NCBI GenBank assembly: GCA_963082975.1
Contig: OY720348.1
Location: forward strand, 65,745,719-65,809,718
Length of the DNA stretch: 64,000 nt
Origin: Labia minor
Lineage: Eukaryota; Arthropoda; Insecta; Dermaptera; Spongiphoridae
Direction: 5' to 3'
Shown here: piece by piece, positions 45,930 to 59,700 of the stretch
Position numbering within the stretch: the stretch's first letter is position 1
Layout: each line of letters begins with the position of its first letter
Position numbers and translations under genes: made by a program
Notes under the pieces: generated by a model
Told to the model about the DNA's origin: nothing
Database searches by the model: none
What the model saw: the letters and a program-made list of their open reading frames with translations, nothing else

Positions 45930-48900
45930 CTTACAATGGATTGATTAATGGTAGGTAATGGAGTCGACAAACACTTCAACCGGATCATCGTCTTCACTCC
46001 CTGGAAAACAAAGACTAATATGAAATAATGTTTTCCTGGAATAATTCATATTGGAAATCTACTCACCTGTTTGATGGATCCGTAAAAGTGAAAGATTGCC
46101 ATTAATATCGATCGATGATACATGAAAAACAAGAATAAAAGACATCTTTATTAAGACTGAAAATAGATTAGAATAATATTAAAATATTTCTTAAAAAAAT
46201 ACTTACGGCGGGGTTTTCACCCCTTGCAATCGCCCGAAGGATGATGATGATTTGGAAGTCATTATGTTCTTCAATCTCTCTCTTGATTCTGGAATGGTGG
46301 ACATCAAGTAAAACTAAAAAATTAAGAAAACATTTCACTTAGTAATTTAATATAGGCGTGTAGTATCTTTATAAATTCATCAATGTAAATATATCTAGAA
46401 ATATCTATACAAGAAATTAAACATTGTATATATCTGACTTATTATAGAAAGTTTTTTATATTTATTTTAACATTTTTGAAGAAGAATTACTTTCACAAAA
46501 ATTTCAGTTCTAACAATAAAGGTCATTTAAAAATTATGTAATTTTAATTATTTTTAAACATATTGATATTATTTCATGAAATATTATAGAAATAAAAATT
46601 CAACTCACCTTGCAGTCGTTGTGAAGTGATGCGATGAACCTCTGAACTGCCCCAACAAACCACCAAACCAAGTTCTTCAAATGATGCTCTTCAGACAATG
46701 AAAAGAAAAAGAAATAGAAAAAAAGATCATTAGTTAGAGTTGACTAGAATAGGAGAGAATAACGTCCCAAAAAAGAGGATATAAATTGTATTTCAATTGA
46801 AATATACATATAACCTACCGTGGAGGCTACTTCATTGCGCCCTGATGTCTTCCCTGTACAGTCTATCCTATGCCAGACCCAATTCTATGGCACGGATGGC
46901 CATCTAATAATATTGTCTATCTTCGTGCAAAACACTCTTCTTGCTAGAAAAGATTGCAATCACGGAAACGGGAAAAAAAAACACTCCCGAACGCGCTTAT
47001 TAGACACAGTATGGTCTATTTTGTGTTTTAACTACCGAAGAAATGCGTAATTTAGAAGAAGAAGGAAAAAAAAAGAAAAAGAAAAGCATAGATTAAGTGG
47101 GAAGCCGTTTGTGAGTATTTGTGGATCAGCTGAGAGTGACTTGGAGTTTTTGGATTACGATTGAACACCACATTCGTGGCAACCTGTAAAAAATGCCTAC
47201 CTACCTACAATGGGGATTCATGGCGTCCTCCATAGTGGGAGGAACACTCATGAAAATGAGACTAACCTTAGCTCCAAGGTAGTCAATACATCCTGGCGGG
47301 CTAATCCCATTAAGGAACATTGTTGAACTACCTTCACGAATGCCTGTCCAATCCATAGAGCCACGTCCAAGCTACGCTCAGTGATACACATTACTTTACA
47401 CAAACAAGGGAATCGTCATTAAAAAAAAAAAAATGACGATTTGGGAAGCACAAAACACATGCAGATAAACAATCCCTTAACATTTTCTGGCACATACCCG
47501 TCTCCACCCACTATATACTAAATAGGAAATACTAAAAAGGTGTTCCCTTTAATAGTTAGAAGCATGCAAAAACCAAACACCTTTATTCTATTCTATTCTA
47601 AAATATTAATAATTCATTAAATTTAATGTTTCTAGTTTCTATCTATATTTATTGGCTACCACAAAGGTTTGGAAGCGATGACTCAGGAGGCATTTTCTTG
47701 AAGCATTCCTTTATCTGTAAATCCCTAACAACAAACGATTAAGCCAAAAAAATAAATAATCACCCCCCATACGCAACCTATCAGGCTAACAATTCTAAAT
47801 ACCTTTAAAGGAATTGATGATTTGCCATCCTTATTCTTCTATCTTCCAATTATTTCTGTCTTCTAGGGTAGCATCTGAAAAACTCTAATCTAACTAACTA
47901 ACTAACTAACAAACAATGTTAAATTTATAAAATTAATAGAAATATAGTATTTTTTATTGTAATATTTAAATTTTGTCAATATTTAATTAAAATCATTACT
48001 ACCACTAGTGCCAGAATAATAAAAAAATATACGTTGAGTACTTATTTTTGGTGAGCTGTATTTATAAAATATTTTGAAGAAACCAATATTATTCGAAGAG
48101 AATTGAATTTGCCATCAGGAAAAAGATGATACATGAAAACAAAAGACATATATAAGATTGGGTATTCAAAATATAATACATTTTTTTTATAACAAAAAGT
48201 ACTAACCTCGGAGTTATAAATAGGTTGCCCACTCGTAGTAAGTCACTCGACGATATCGATGAACTCGTACTTCTCACCATCACCCTCCATATATAGTAGT
48301 GGTCCAAATTTGTTTCGTGAATCCATGTTCTTTCAGATGAACTAATAGAGAAATTGAAAAGATTTAAATTATTAAATACACTTTTTTTTTATATTCAAAT
48401 GAATAATTTAAAACATTAAATTAAATTTTAACCTTATATTCTAAACTATGCATGACGAATTAAATATAAAAAATAATAAAAAAAAAATTGTCTTGATCAT
48501 AGCTCTTTTGTTATTTCATGAATAATTATATAAATAAATATCATTAATGAAAAAAAAGCCATTTTTAATTTTTTTAATTTAAGGAATACTTTCATATTAA
48601 ATATTAATTTTTATTTATTTTGATAAATGTATTAATAGACAATTATCTACAGATATATCTATACTCTACTATATTTATTTAAATTTATTGTTAGAAACTA
48701 GAATAAAACAAATTCAGTCGAATGTCAATTTCTCTTTCTTTTTGTTAATTTATGAATATTTATATATCTATCGATACAACTTTTATTGATTTTCTACTTA
48801 AAAATTAATTGAATATGTAATTATAATTTTTAATTATATTTTGTTGATATATCAACTTTACCTCTGATGAGATGTGATTGCTTTTTCTATATGTATCAGA

Positions 48901-51109
48901 TATATTCTTCAGCCGACGACTAACATCAAACCATAACAAGCTAAAAAAAAAGGAAAAATTATTTAAATACCTTAACTCGTATAATAATAACATCAATATA
49001 GTAATTTAAAAGCATAAATCAATTTTTTTCTAAATAAATATCAACTATAATTCTATATTTTCTTACTTTTAATCACTTTTAATAATAAGCACAATATCTA
49101 ATCTAGCCCCTCTATGTGTGACTTATTAATTCTTATTTAATTTAGGTACTCTGTTCTTTATTAGAAACCTAATCAAATTGATTTCTTTTCAATAATAATA
49201 TGAGAGATTGAATTTCAAGTGTTTTATTTTTATTATTTATTTTATAATGCATTTTCACTGATATTCAATAAATATTTTAATAAACTTGTCGATTTCTTAG
49301 AAAATAACGGATAGATATCAATATTAAAAAAATAAATAAAATTATATTGAAAAAATAATGATTTTTCAAGAGTTTATAATTATTTTAGATAAATTCAATC
49401 GCAATGAAAAAAATAAAAGATAAAAAAAAATCACCCTGCACTTTTCTAGAATAAATGTTAATACAAATAGAATAAATATATATATTTTCAATATATATTA
49501 TTGAAGATTGAATATAAAAAAAAAAAAATGTTAAACTCGTAATTAAAATTAAAAGTAAAAAAAAATTATTGAACTACATTATATGTATATATCCGATTAA
49601 AGTTTTATTCTATTTTAAATATATATATATATATATATGATATTATTCGGTTTAAGAATATTTAGGTACACATAGGCAATTACGTTAGTATATCAATTAA
49701 ATATTAACTAATTCTCTTAGAATAGAGGATATGTTATAGAAAAAGTTCAAATTTATAGAACAAGATGATTTATGCTCCAATTTCATTACCAAATTTGGGC
49801 TTCTATTCTAATATATACAAATAAAACAATTAAAATAAAAAAAATAATTATAGTAATTAATATCAGAGAATTAGATTTTAAACTAATCGAAATCTTTAAT
49901 AATGTTTTTAATCAACAAATATTATTTTTTATATTAATTATCTATTTCATCGAACTAGTATTAAAAATCTATTATTTGTAGTCTTATTTCTAAATTAAAA
50001 TAAACGTTTTTCTTTTTAAAATAAATAAAATTGAATTTTATTTGTAAATACCTTTTTTATAAGTTGAATCATGTGAAATGAAAAATTCAATATAATGTTT
50101 TCAAAATTTTTCGTTAATTGTTCAGGAGAATTCTGTCTGAATTGAATTTGATTTTTCTTATATATATATAATATTTTATTTTAATTCCACCACAAGTATT
50201 CCTATTTTATATAGAGAGATAGTACTACTCCCAATTATCTAAACAATTTATAATTTAATGTTTTTTTATTTTATATCAAACCAGAAACTATCATGATTTA
50301 TGTAAATGCACCACCCCCATCCTTGGATATCAAGACTCACTATGAACAAGTCAGAACTTGTTCAATAATTTATATTAAATTAATAAATAATAATTCTAGT
50401 ATAATTCTCAGAATTTTTAAAATATATCAATATTTAGTTTCATTTCCGACAATTAACCAAATATCCTTTCTTTTATTCTAATAGTTCACATTTGAATTGA
50501 TTTAATAAAGTGATACCAGATAATTTCATGACAAGAAAAAATAAAAGAAATCCATCGTTTTATTCAAAAACATTGAAATTGAATTGAAATTGTAACTAAA
50601 ATATTTATCGCCTTTAAATTAATATATAATAAATAAATATCACCAATTTAAACTATTTTTATTTTTAAGTAATATCGGATAAATATTATATATATAGATT
50701 GGAATCAATTTCTAAAAGATTGTTATTCTCTGAATAGAAATTTCATATGAATTCTTCAATCTTAAATATTATGATTAATATTATTTATCTTCTTCACCCA
50801 ACTACAATATATTATATGTATCCTATTTCGAATTTAAAAAGTAAACGTTATATATTCTCTTGATATTACTATAAATAAAATTTAATTTTGATTATCTGTC
50901 TAGAGGAAATCAATCAATACATTCTTTATAAAATTCTTTCTGTATGTAGATAGCATTAAGAGAGAATTTTAGTAATTTTTTTAAATTTAGTATTTTCAGT
51001 GTCGGTGGATGTCTAACTAAAAGGGGCTCCAACTTTTTAAAATCTTCTCCAATTCATAAATATAGTTCATTACCATCCAGTACGTATTTTAAACTCTAAT
51101 TCAAATATT
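45930..51109. repeat. Array unit 3 (type B, 3' truncated)
   Basis: It carries type B variants: AATCACCCTGCAC near 49430, GAACTCGTACTT near 48260 and loss of the 11-bp donor-side block near 46608. A patch at about 49760-49920 is distinctly diverged from all other units. The unit ends at the deletion junction near 51109. Confidence 0.85.
47267..48307 (-). pseudogene. Unit 3 copy of the candidate gene, broken
   Basis: Same lesions as the unit 2 copy: the exon 2 stop and the exon 4 one-base deletion. Exon 1 is open. Confidence 0.5.
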
Positions 51110-54100
51110 CTAACATTTTATTTTAACATTTTTGAAGAAGAATTACTTTCACAAAAATTTCAGTTCTAACAATAAAGGTCATTTAAAAATTATGTAATTT
51201 TAATTATTTTTAAACATATTGATATTATTTCATGAAATATTATAGAAATAAAAATTCAACTCACCGATGAGATGCCTTGCAGTCGTTGTGAAGTGATGCG
51301 ATGAACCTCTGAACTGCCCCAACAAACCACCAAACCAAGTTCTTCAAATGATGCTCTTCAGACAATGAAAAGAAAAAGAAATAGAAAAAAAGATCATTAG
51401 TTAGAGTTGACTAGAATAGGAGAGAATAACGTCCCAAAAAAGAGGATATAAATTGTATTTCAATTGAAATATACATATAACCTACCGTGGAGGCTACTTC
51501 ATTGCGCCCTGATGTCTTCCCTGTACAGTCTATCCTATGCCAGACCCAATTCTATGGCACGGATGGCCATCTAATAATATTGTCTATCTTCGTGCAAAAC
51601 ACTCTTCTTGCTAGAAAAGATTGCAATCACGGAAACGGAAAAAAAAACACTCCCGAACGCGCTTATTAGACACAGTATGGTCTATTTTGTGTTTTAACTA
51701 CCGAAGAAATGCGTAATTTAGAAGAAGAAGGAAAAAAAAAGAAAAAGAAAAGCATAGATTAAGTGGGAAGCCGTTTGTGAGTATTTGTGGATCAGCTGAG
51801 AGTGACTTGGAGTTTTTGGATTACGATTGAACACCACATTCGTGGCAACCTGTAAAAAATGCCTACCTACCTACAATGGGGATTCATGGCGTCCTCCATA
51901 GTGGGAGGAACACTCATGAAAATGAGACTAACCTTAGCTCCAAGGTAGTCAATACATCCTGGCGGGCTAATCCCATTAAGGAACATTGTTGAACTACCTT
52001 CACGAATGCCTGTCCAATCCATAGAGCCACGTCCAAGCTACGCTCAGTGATACACATTACTTTACACAAACAAGGGAATCGTCATTAAAAAAAAAAAAAT
52101 GACGATTTGGGAAGCACAAAACACATGCAGATAAACAATCCCTTAACATTTTCTGGCACATACCCGTCTCCACCCACTATATACTAAATAGGAAATACTA
52201 AAAAGGTGTTCCCTTTAATAGTTAGAAGCATGCAAAAACCAAACACCTTTATTCTATTCTATTCTAAAATATTAATAATTCATTAAATTTAATGTTTCTA
52301 GTTTCTATCTATATTTATTGGCTACCACAAAGGTTTGGAAGCGATGACTCAGGAGGCATTTTCTTGAAGCATTCCTTTATCTGTAAATCCCTAACAACAA
52401 ACGATTAAGCCAAAAAAATAAATAATCACCCCCCATACGCAACCTATCAGGCTAACAATTCTAAATACCTTTAAAGGAATTGATGATTTGCCATCCTTAT
52501 TCTTCTATCTTCCAATTATTTCTGTCTTCTAGGGTAGCATCTGAAAAACTCTAATCTAACTAACTAACTAACTAACAAACAATGTTAAATTTATAAAATT
52601 AATAGAACTATAGTATTTTTTATTGTAATATTTAAATTTTGTCAATATTTAATTAAAATCATTACTACCACTAGTGCCAGAATAATAAAAAAATATACGT
52701 TGAGTACTTATTTTTGGTGAGCTGTATTTATAAAATATTTTGAAGAAACCAATATTATTCGAAGAGAATTGAATTGAGGAAAAAGATGATACATGAAAAC
52801 AAAAGACATATATAAGATTGAGTATTCAAAATATAATACATTTTTTTTATAACAAAAAGTACTAACCTCGGAGTTATAAATAGGTTGCCCACTCGTAGTA
52901 AGTCACTCGACGATATCGATGAACTTGTACTTCTCACCATCACCCTCCATATATAGTAGTGGTCCAAATTTGTTTCGTGAATCCATGTTCTTTCAGATGA
53001 ACTAATAGAGAAATTGAAAAGATTTAAATTATTAAATACACTTTTTTTTTATATTCAAATGAATAATTTAAAACATTAAATTAAATTTTAACCTTATATT
53101 CTAAACTATGCATGACGAATTAAATATAAAAAATAATAAAAAAAAAATTGTCTTGATCATAGCTCTTTTGTTATTTCATGAATAATTATATAAATAAATA
53201 TCATTAATGAAAAAAAAAGCCATTTTTAATTTTTTTAATTTAAGGAATACTTTCATATTAAATATTAATTTTTATTTATTTTGATAAATGTATTAATAGA
53301 CAATTATCTACAGATATATCTATACTCTACTATATTTATTTAAATTTATTGTTAGAAACTAGAATAAAACAAATTCAGTCGAATGTCAATTTCTTTTTCT
53401 TTTTGTTAATTTATGAATATTTATATATCTATCGATACAACTTTTATTGATTTTCTACTTAAAAATTAATTGAATATGTAATTATAATTTTTAATTATAT
53501 TTTGTTGATATATCAACTTTACCTCTGATGAGATGTGATTGCTTTTTCTATATGTATCAGATATATTCTTCAGCCGACGACTAACATCAAACCATAACAA
53601 GCTAAAAAAAAAGGAAAAATTATTTAAATACCTTAACTCGTATAATAATAACATCAATATAGTAATTTAAAAGCATAAATCAATTTTTTTCTAAATAAAT
53701 ATCAACTATAATTTTATATTTTCTTACTTTTAATCACTTTTAATAATAAGCACAATATCTAATCTAGCCCCTCTATGTGTGACTTATTAATTCTTATTTA
53801 ATTTAGGTACTCTGTTCTTTATTAGAAACCTAATCAAATTGATTTCTTTTCAATAATAATATGAGAGATTGAATTTCAAGTGTTTTATTTTATTATTTAT
53901 TTTATAATGCATTTTCACTGATATTCAATAAATATTTTAATAAACTTGTCGATTTCTTAGAAAATAACGGATAGATATCAATATTAAAAAAATAAATAAA
54001 ATTATATTGAAAAAATAATGATTTTTCAAGAGTTTATAATTATTTTAGATAAATTCAATCGCAATGAAAAAAATAAAAGATAAAAAAAAATCACTCTGCA

Positions 54101-56757
54101 CTTTTCTAGAATAAATGTTAATACAAATAGAATAAATATATATATTTTCAATATATATTATTGAAGATTGAATATAAAAAAAAAAAAATGTTAAACTCGT
54201 AATTAAAAATAAAAGTAAAAAAAAATTATTGAACTACATTATATGTATATATCCGATTAAAGTTTTATTCTATTTTAAATATATATATATATATATATAT
54301 ATGATATTATTCGGTTTAAGAATATTTAGGTACACATAGGCAATTACGTTAGTATATCAATTAAATATTAACTAATTCTCTTAGAATAGAGGATATGTTA
54401 TAGAAAAAGTTCAAATTTATAGAACCAAATGATTTATGCTTCAATTAAATTACCAAATTTGGACTTCTATTCTATACAAAGGAAACAATTTAAAATAAAA
54501 AAATAAAAATTATAGTAATAGTAGAGAATCAGTTTTCAAACTAATCGAAATCTTTAATAATGTTTTTTTTAATCAACGCATATTATTTTTTATATTAATT
54601 ATCTATTTCATCGTACTAGTATTAAAAATCTATTATTTGTAGTCTTATTTCTAAATTAAAATAAACGTTTTTCTTTTTAAAATAAATAAAATTGAATTTT
54701 ATTTGTAAATACCTTTTTTATAAGTTGAATCATGTGAAATGAAAAATTCAATATAATGTTTTCAAAATTTTTCGTTAATTGTTCAGGAGAATTCTGTCTG
54801 AATTGAATTTGATTTTTCTTATATATATATAATATTTTATTTTAATTCCACCACAAGTATTCCTATTTTATATAGAGAGATAGTACTACTCCCAATTATC
54901 TAAACAATTTATAATTTAATGTTTTTTTATTTTATATCAAACCAGAAACTATCATGATTTATGTAAATGCACCACCCCCATCCTTGGATATCAAGACTCA
55001 CTATGAACAAGTCAGAACTCGTTCAATAATTTATATTAAATTAATAAATAATAATTCTAGTATAATTCTCAGAATTTTTAAAATATATCAATATTTAGTT
55101 TCATTTCCGACAATTAACCAAATATCCTTTATTTTATTCTAATAGTTCCCATTTGAATTGATTTAATAAAATGATACCAGATAATTTCATGACAAGAAAA
55201 AATAAAAGAAATACATCGATATATTCAAAAACATTGAAAGAAATTGAATTGAAATTGTAACTAAAATATTTATCGCCTTTAAATTAATATATAATAAATA
55301 AATATCACCAATTTAAACTATTTTTATTTTTAAGTAATATCGGATAAATATTATATAGATTGGAATCAATTTCTAAAAGATTGTTATTCTCTGAATAGAA
55401 ATTTCATATGAATTCTTCAATCTTAAATATTATGATTAATATTATTTATCTTCTTCACCCAACTACAATATATTATATGTATCCTATTTCGAATTTAAAA
55501 AATAAACGTTATATATTCTCTTAATATTACTATAAATAAAATTTAATTTTGATTATCTGTCTAGAGGAAATCAATCAATACATTCTTTATAAAATTCTTT
55601 CTGTATGTAGATAGCATTATAAGAGAGAATTTTAGTAATTTTTTTAAATTTTGTATTTTCAGTGTCGGTGGATGTCTAACTAAAAGGGGCTCCAACTTTT
55701 TAAAATCTTCTCCAATTCATAAATATAGTTCATTACCATCCAGTACGTATTTTAAACTCTAATTCAAATATTCTATTGAATTTAAAAATATACTATTTGT
55801 AAATAAAATACTTATTGCCTTGTCTTTTATTTACAAATTTGTAATTCATACTAATCCTTTCAAATAAATGCCACCAATCGAAATAGGCTTATTTAACATT
55901 TTGAAAGTAATATCGGGCTTAAATTGTATAGAATCGAAATAATTTCAAATATATAGATATTCACTGTATAAAATTTAAATTTAACCGAAATTTTTGCATT
56001 TTACTCTCATCCTAAAATATGATATTTAATATTAATTATCTTCTTCCTCTAAATTTGCAATTTACATTATTTGTAGCATATCTCAAAGTTCAAATAAACG
56101 TAATTCTCTTTATATTTAATCAAATTTAAGGCATATTCTTTCTTTAAGATATTGGAAATGAAAAATTCACTGCGTTCTTTTTAAAAGTTTGTTGTGTATC
56201 TTTAGAAGAATTTCAGGAGATTTTTTTAAATAAAATATATTCGAATAAGCGTGTTTAAAATAAAATAAGGGCAGCAAAAGTGTTATTATTTGAAAAATAA
56301 TTATTTACTCTACAGTTTTACAAAACTATCATCATTAAGTAATATTAATATTAATGATATAAATTTTATATACTTTTGAAAAAATATACTGATTTAATAC
56401 ATATCCCGCCATCTATTGCGATTAGTGTTGACTACATTTAAAAGTTTTATTTTCAAATAATATTATCAATATTCTTCATATATATATATTATTATATATA
56501 TATATAGCAATAATTAAAATTAAAATTAAATAAATTATAATTAAACTGATTTAATATTAAAAATAATTATGATTCTATTAAAGGAGAAATACATGTATAA
56601 ATCAAAAAAATTGAAAAAAATCTCTCAACCAAGAATTGAAATCTAATTTCTAAATTATGATGAAATTCAAATATCTTGTTATATACTAGGCGTATATGTT
56701 ACCATCTATAATATACTATAAAATAAAAAAATAAAATATATAAATACATATACAATA
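51110..56757. repeat. Array unit 4 (type A, 5' truncated)
   Basis: CAAATATTCTA at about 51109 jumps straight to ACATTTTATTTTAACATTTT, removing about 1.5 kb that in unit 2/3 spans 44950-46460. This explains the single short anchor spacing of 4.66 kb. The rest follows type A variants. The AT microsatellite near 56483 is interrupted, unlike in unit 2. Confidence 0.85.
51933..52967 (-). pseudogene. Unit 4 copy of the candidate gene, broken
   Basis: It carries the shared lesions of units 2-5. In addition, TGCCATCAGG is shortened at about 52775, after the exon 1 donor, shown by loss of two residues in the read-through frame (FFLNS against FFLMANS). Confidence 0.5.
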
Positions 56758-59700
56758 CTTACAATGGATTGATTAATGGTAGGTAATGGAGTCGACAAAC
56801 ACTTCAACCGGATCATCGTCTTCACTCCCTGGAAAACAAAGACTAATATGAAATAATGTTTTCCTGGAATAATTCATATTGGAAATCTACTCACCTGTTT
56901 GATGGATCCGTAAAAGTGAAAGATTGCCATTAATATCGATCGATGATACATGAAAAACAAGAATAAAAGACATCTTTATTAAGACTGAAAATAGATTAGA
57001 ATAATATTAAAATATTTCTTAAAAAAATACTTACGGCGGGGTTTTCACCCCTTGCAATCGCCCGAAGGATGATGATGATTTGGAAGTCATTATGTTCTTC
57101 AATCTCTCTCTTGATTCTGGAATGGTGGACATCAAGTAAAACTAAAAAATTAAGAAAACATTTCACTTAGTAATTTAATATAGGCGTGTAGTATCTTTAT
57201 AAATTCATCAATGTAAATATATCTAGAAATATCTATACAAGAAATTAAACATTGTATATATCTGACTTATTATAGAAAGTTTTTTATATTTATTTTAACA
57301 TTTTTGAAGAAGAATTACTTTCACAAAAATTTCAGTTCTAACAATAAAGGTCATTTAAAAATTATGTAATTTTAATTATTTTTAAACATATTGATATTAT
57401 TTCATGAAATATTATAGAAATAAAAATTCAACTCACCTTGCAGTCGTTGTGAAGTGATGCGATGAACCTCTGAACTGCCCCAACAAACCACCAAACCAAG
57501 TTCTTCAAATGATGCTCTTCAGACAATGAAAAGAAAAAGAAATAGAAAAAAAGATCATTAGTTAGAGTTGACTAGAATAGGAGAGAATAACGTCCCAAAA
57601 AAGAGGATATAAATTGTATTTCAATTGAAATATACATATAACCTACCGTGGAGGCTACTTCATTGCGCCCTGATGTCTTCCCTGTACAGTCTATCCTATG
57701 CCAGACCCAATTCTATGGCACGGATGGCCATCTAATAATATTGTCTATCTTCGTGCAAAACACTCTTCTTGCTAGAAAAGATTGCAATCACGGAAACGAA
57801 AAAAAAAAACACTCCCGAACGCGCTTATTAGACACAGTATGGTCTATTTTGTGTTTTAACTACCGAAGCAATGCGTAATTTAGAAGAAGAAGGAAAAAAA
57901 AAAAGAAAAGCATAGATTAAGTGGGAAGCCGTTTGTGAGTATTTGTGGATCAGCTGAGAGTGACTTGGAGTTTTTGGATTACGATTGAACACCACATTCG
58001 TGGCAACCTGTAAAAAATGCCTACCTACCTACAATGGGGATTCATGGCGTCCTCCATAGTGGGAGGAACACTCATGAAAATGAGACTAACCTTAGCTCCA
58101 AGGTAGTCAATACATCCTGGCGGGCTAATCCCATTAAGGAACATTGTTGAACTACCTTCACGAATGCCTGTCCAATCCATAGAGCCACGTCCAAGCTACG
58201 CTCAGTGATACACATTACTTTACACAAACAAGGGAATCGTCATTAAAAAAAAAAAAATGACGATTTGGGAAGCACAAAACACATGCAGATAAACAATCCC
58301 TTAACATTTTCTGGCACATACCCGTCTCCACCCACTATATACTAAATAGGAAATACTAAAAAGGTGTTCCCTTTAATAGTTAGAAGCATGCAAAAACCAA
58401 ACACCTTTATTCTATTCTATTCTAAAATATTAATAATTCATTAAATTTAATGTTTCTAGTTTCTATCTATATTTATTGGCTACCACAAAGGTTTGGAAGC
58501 GATGACTCAGGAGGCATTTTCTTGAAGCATTCCTTTATCTGTAAATCCCTAACAACAAACGATTAAGCCAAAAAAATAAATAATCACCCCCCATACGCAA
58601 CCTATCAGGCTAACAATTCTAAATACCTTTAAAGGAATTGATGATTTGCCATCCTTATTCTTCTATCTTCCAATTATTTCTGTCTTCTCAGGTAGCATCT
58701 GAAAAACTCTAATTTAACTAACTAACTAACTAACAATGTTAAATTTAAAAAATTAATAGAAATATAGTATTTTTTTTGTAATATTTAAATTTTGTCAATA
58801 TTTAATTAAAATCATTACTACCACTAGTGCCAGAATAATAAAAAAATATACGTTGAGTACTTATTTTTGGTGAGCTGTATTTATAAAATATTTTGAAGAA
58901 ACCAATATTATTCGAAGAGAATTGAATTTGGCATCAGGAAAAAGATGATACATGAAAATAAAAGAAAAACAAAAGACATATATAAGATTGAGTATTCAAA
59001 ATATAATACATTTTTCTATAACAAAAAGTACTAACCTCGGAGTTATAAATAGGTTGCCCACTCGTAGTAAGTCACTCGACGATATCGATGAACTCGTACT
59101 TCTCACCATCACCCTCCATATATAGTAGTGGTCCAAATTTGTTTCGTGAATCCATGTTCTTTCAGATGAACTAATAGAGAAATTGAAAAGATTTAAATTA
59201 TTAAATACACTTTTTTTTTATATTCAAATGAATAATTTAAAACATTAAATTAAATTTTAACCTTATATTCTAAACTATGCATGACGAATTAAATATAAAA
59301 AATAATAAAAAAAAAATTGTCTTGATCATAGCTCTTTTGTTATTTCATGAATAATTATATAAATAAATATCATTAATGAAAAAAAAAGCCATTTTTAATT
59401 TTTTTAATTTAAGGAATACTTTCATATTAAATATTAATTTTTATTTATTTTGATAAATGTATTAATAGACAATTATCTACAGATATATCTATACTCTACT
59501 ATATTTATTTAAATTTATTGTTAGAAACTAGAATAAAACAAATTCAGTCGAATGTCAATTTCTTTTTCTTTTTGTTAATTTATGAATATTTATATATCTA
59601 TCGATACAACTTTTATTGATTTTCTACTTAAAAATTAATTGAATATGTAATTATAATTTTTAATTATATTTTGTTGATATATCAACTTTACCTCTGATGA

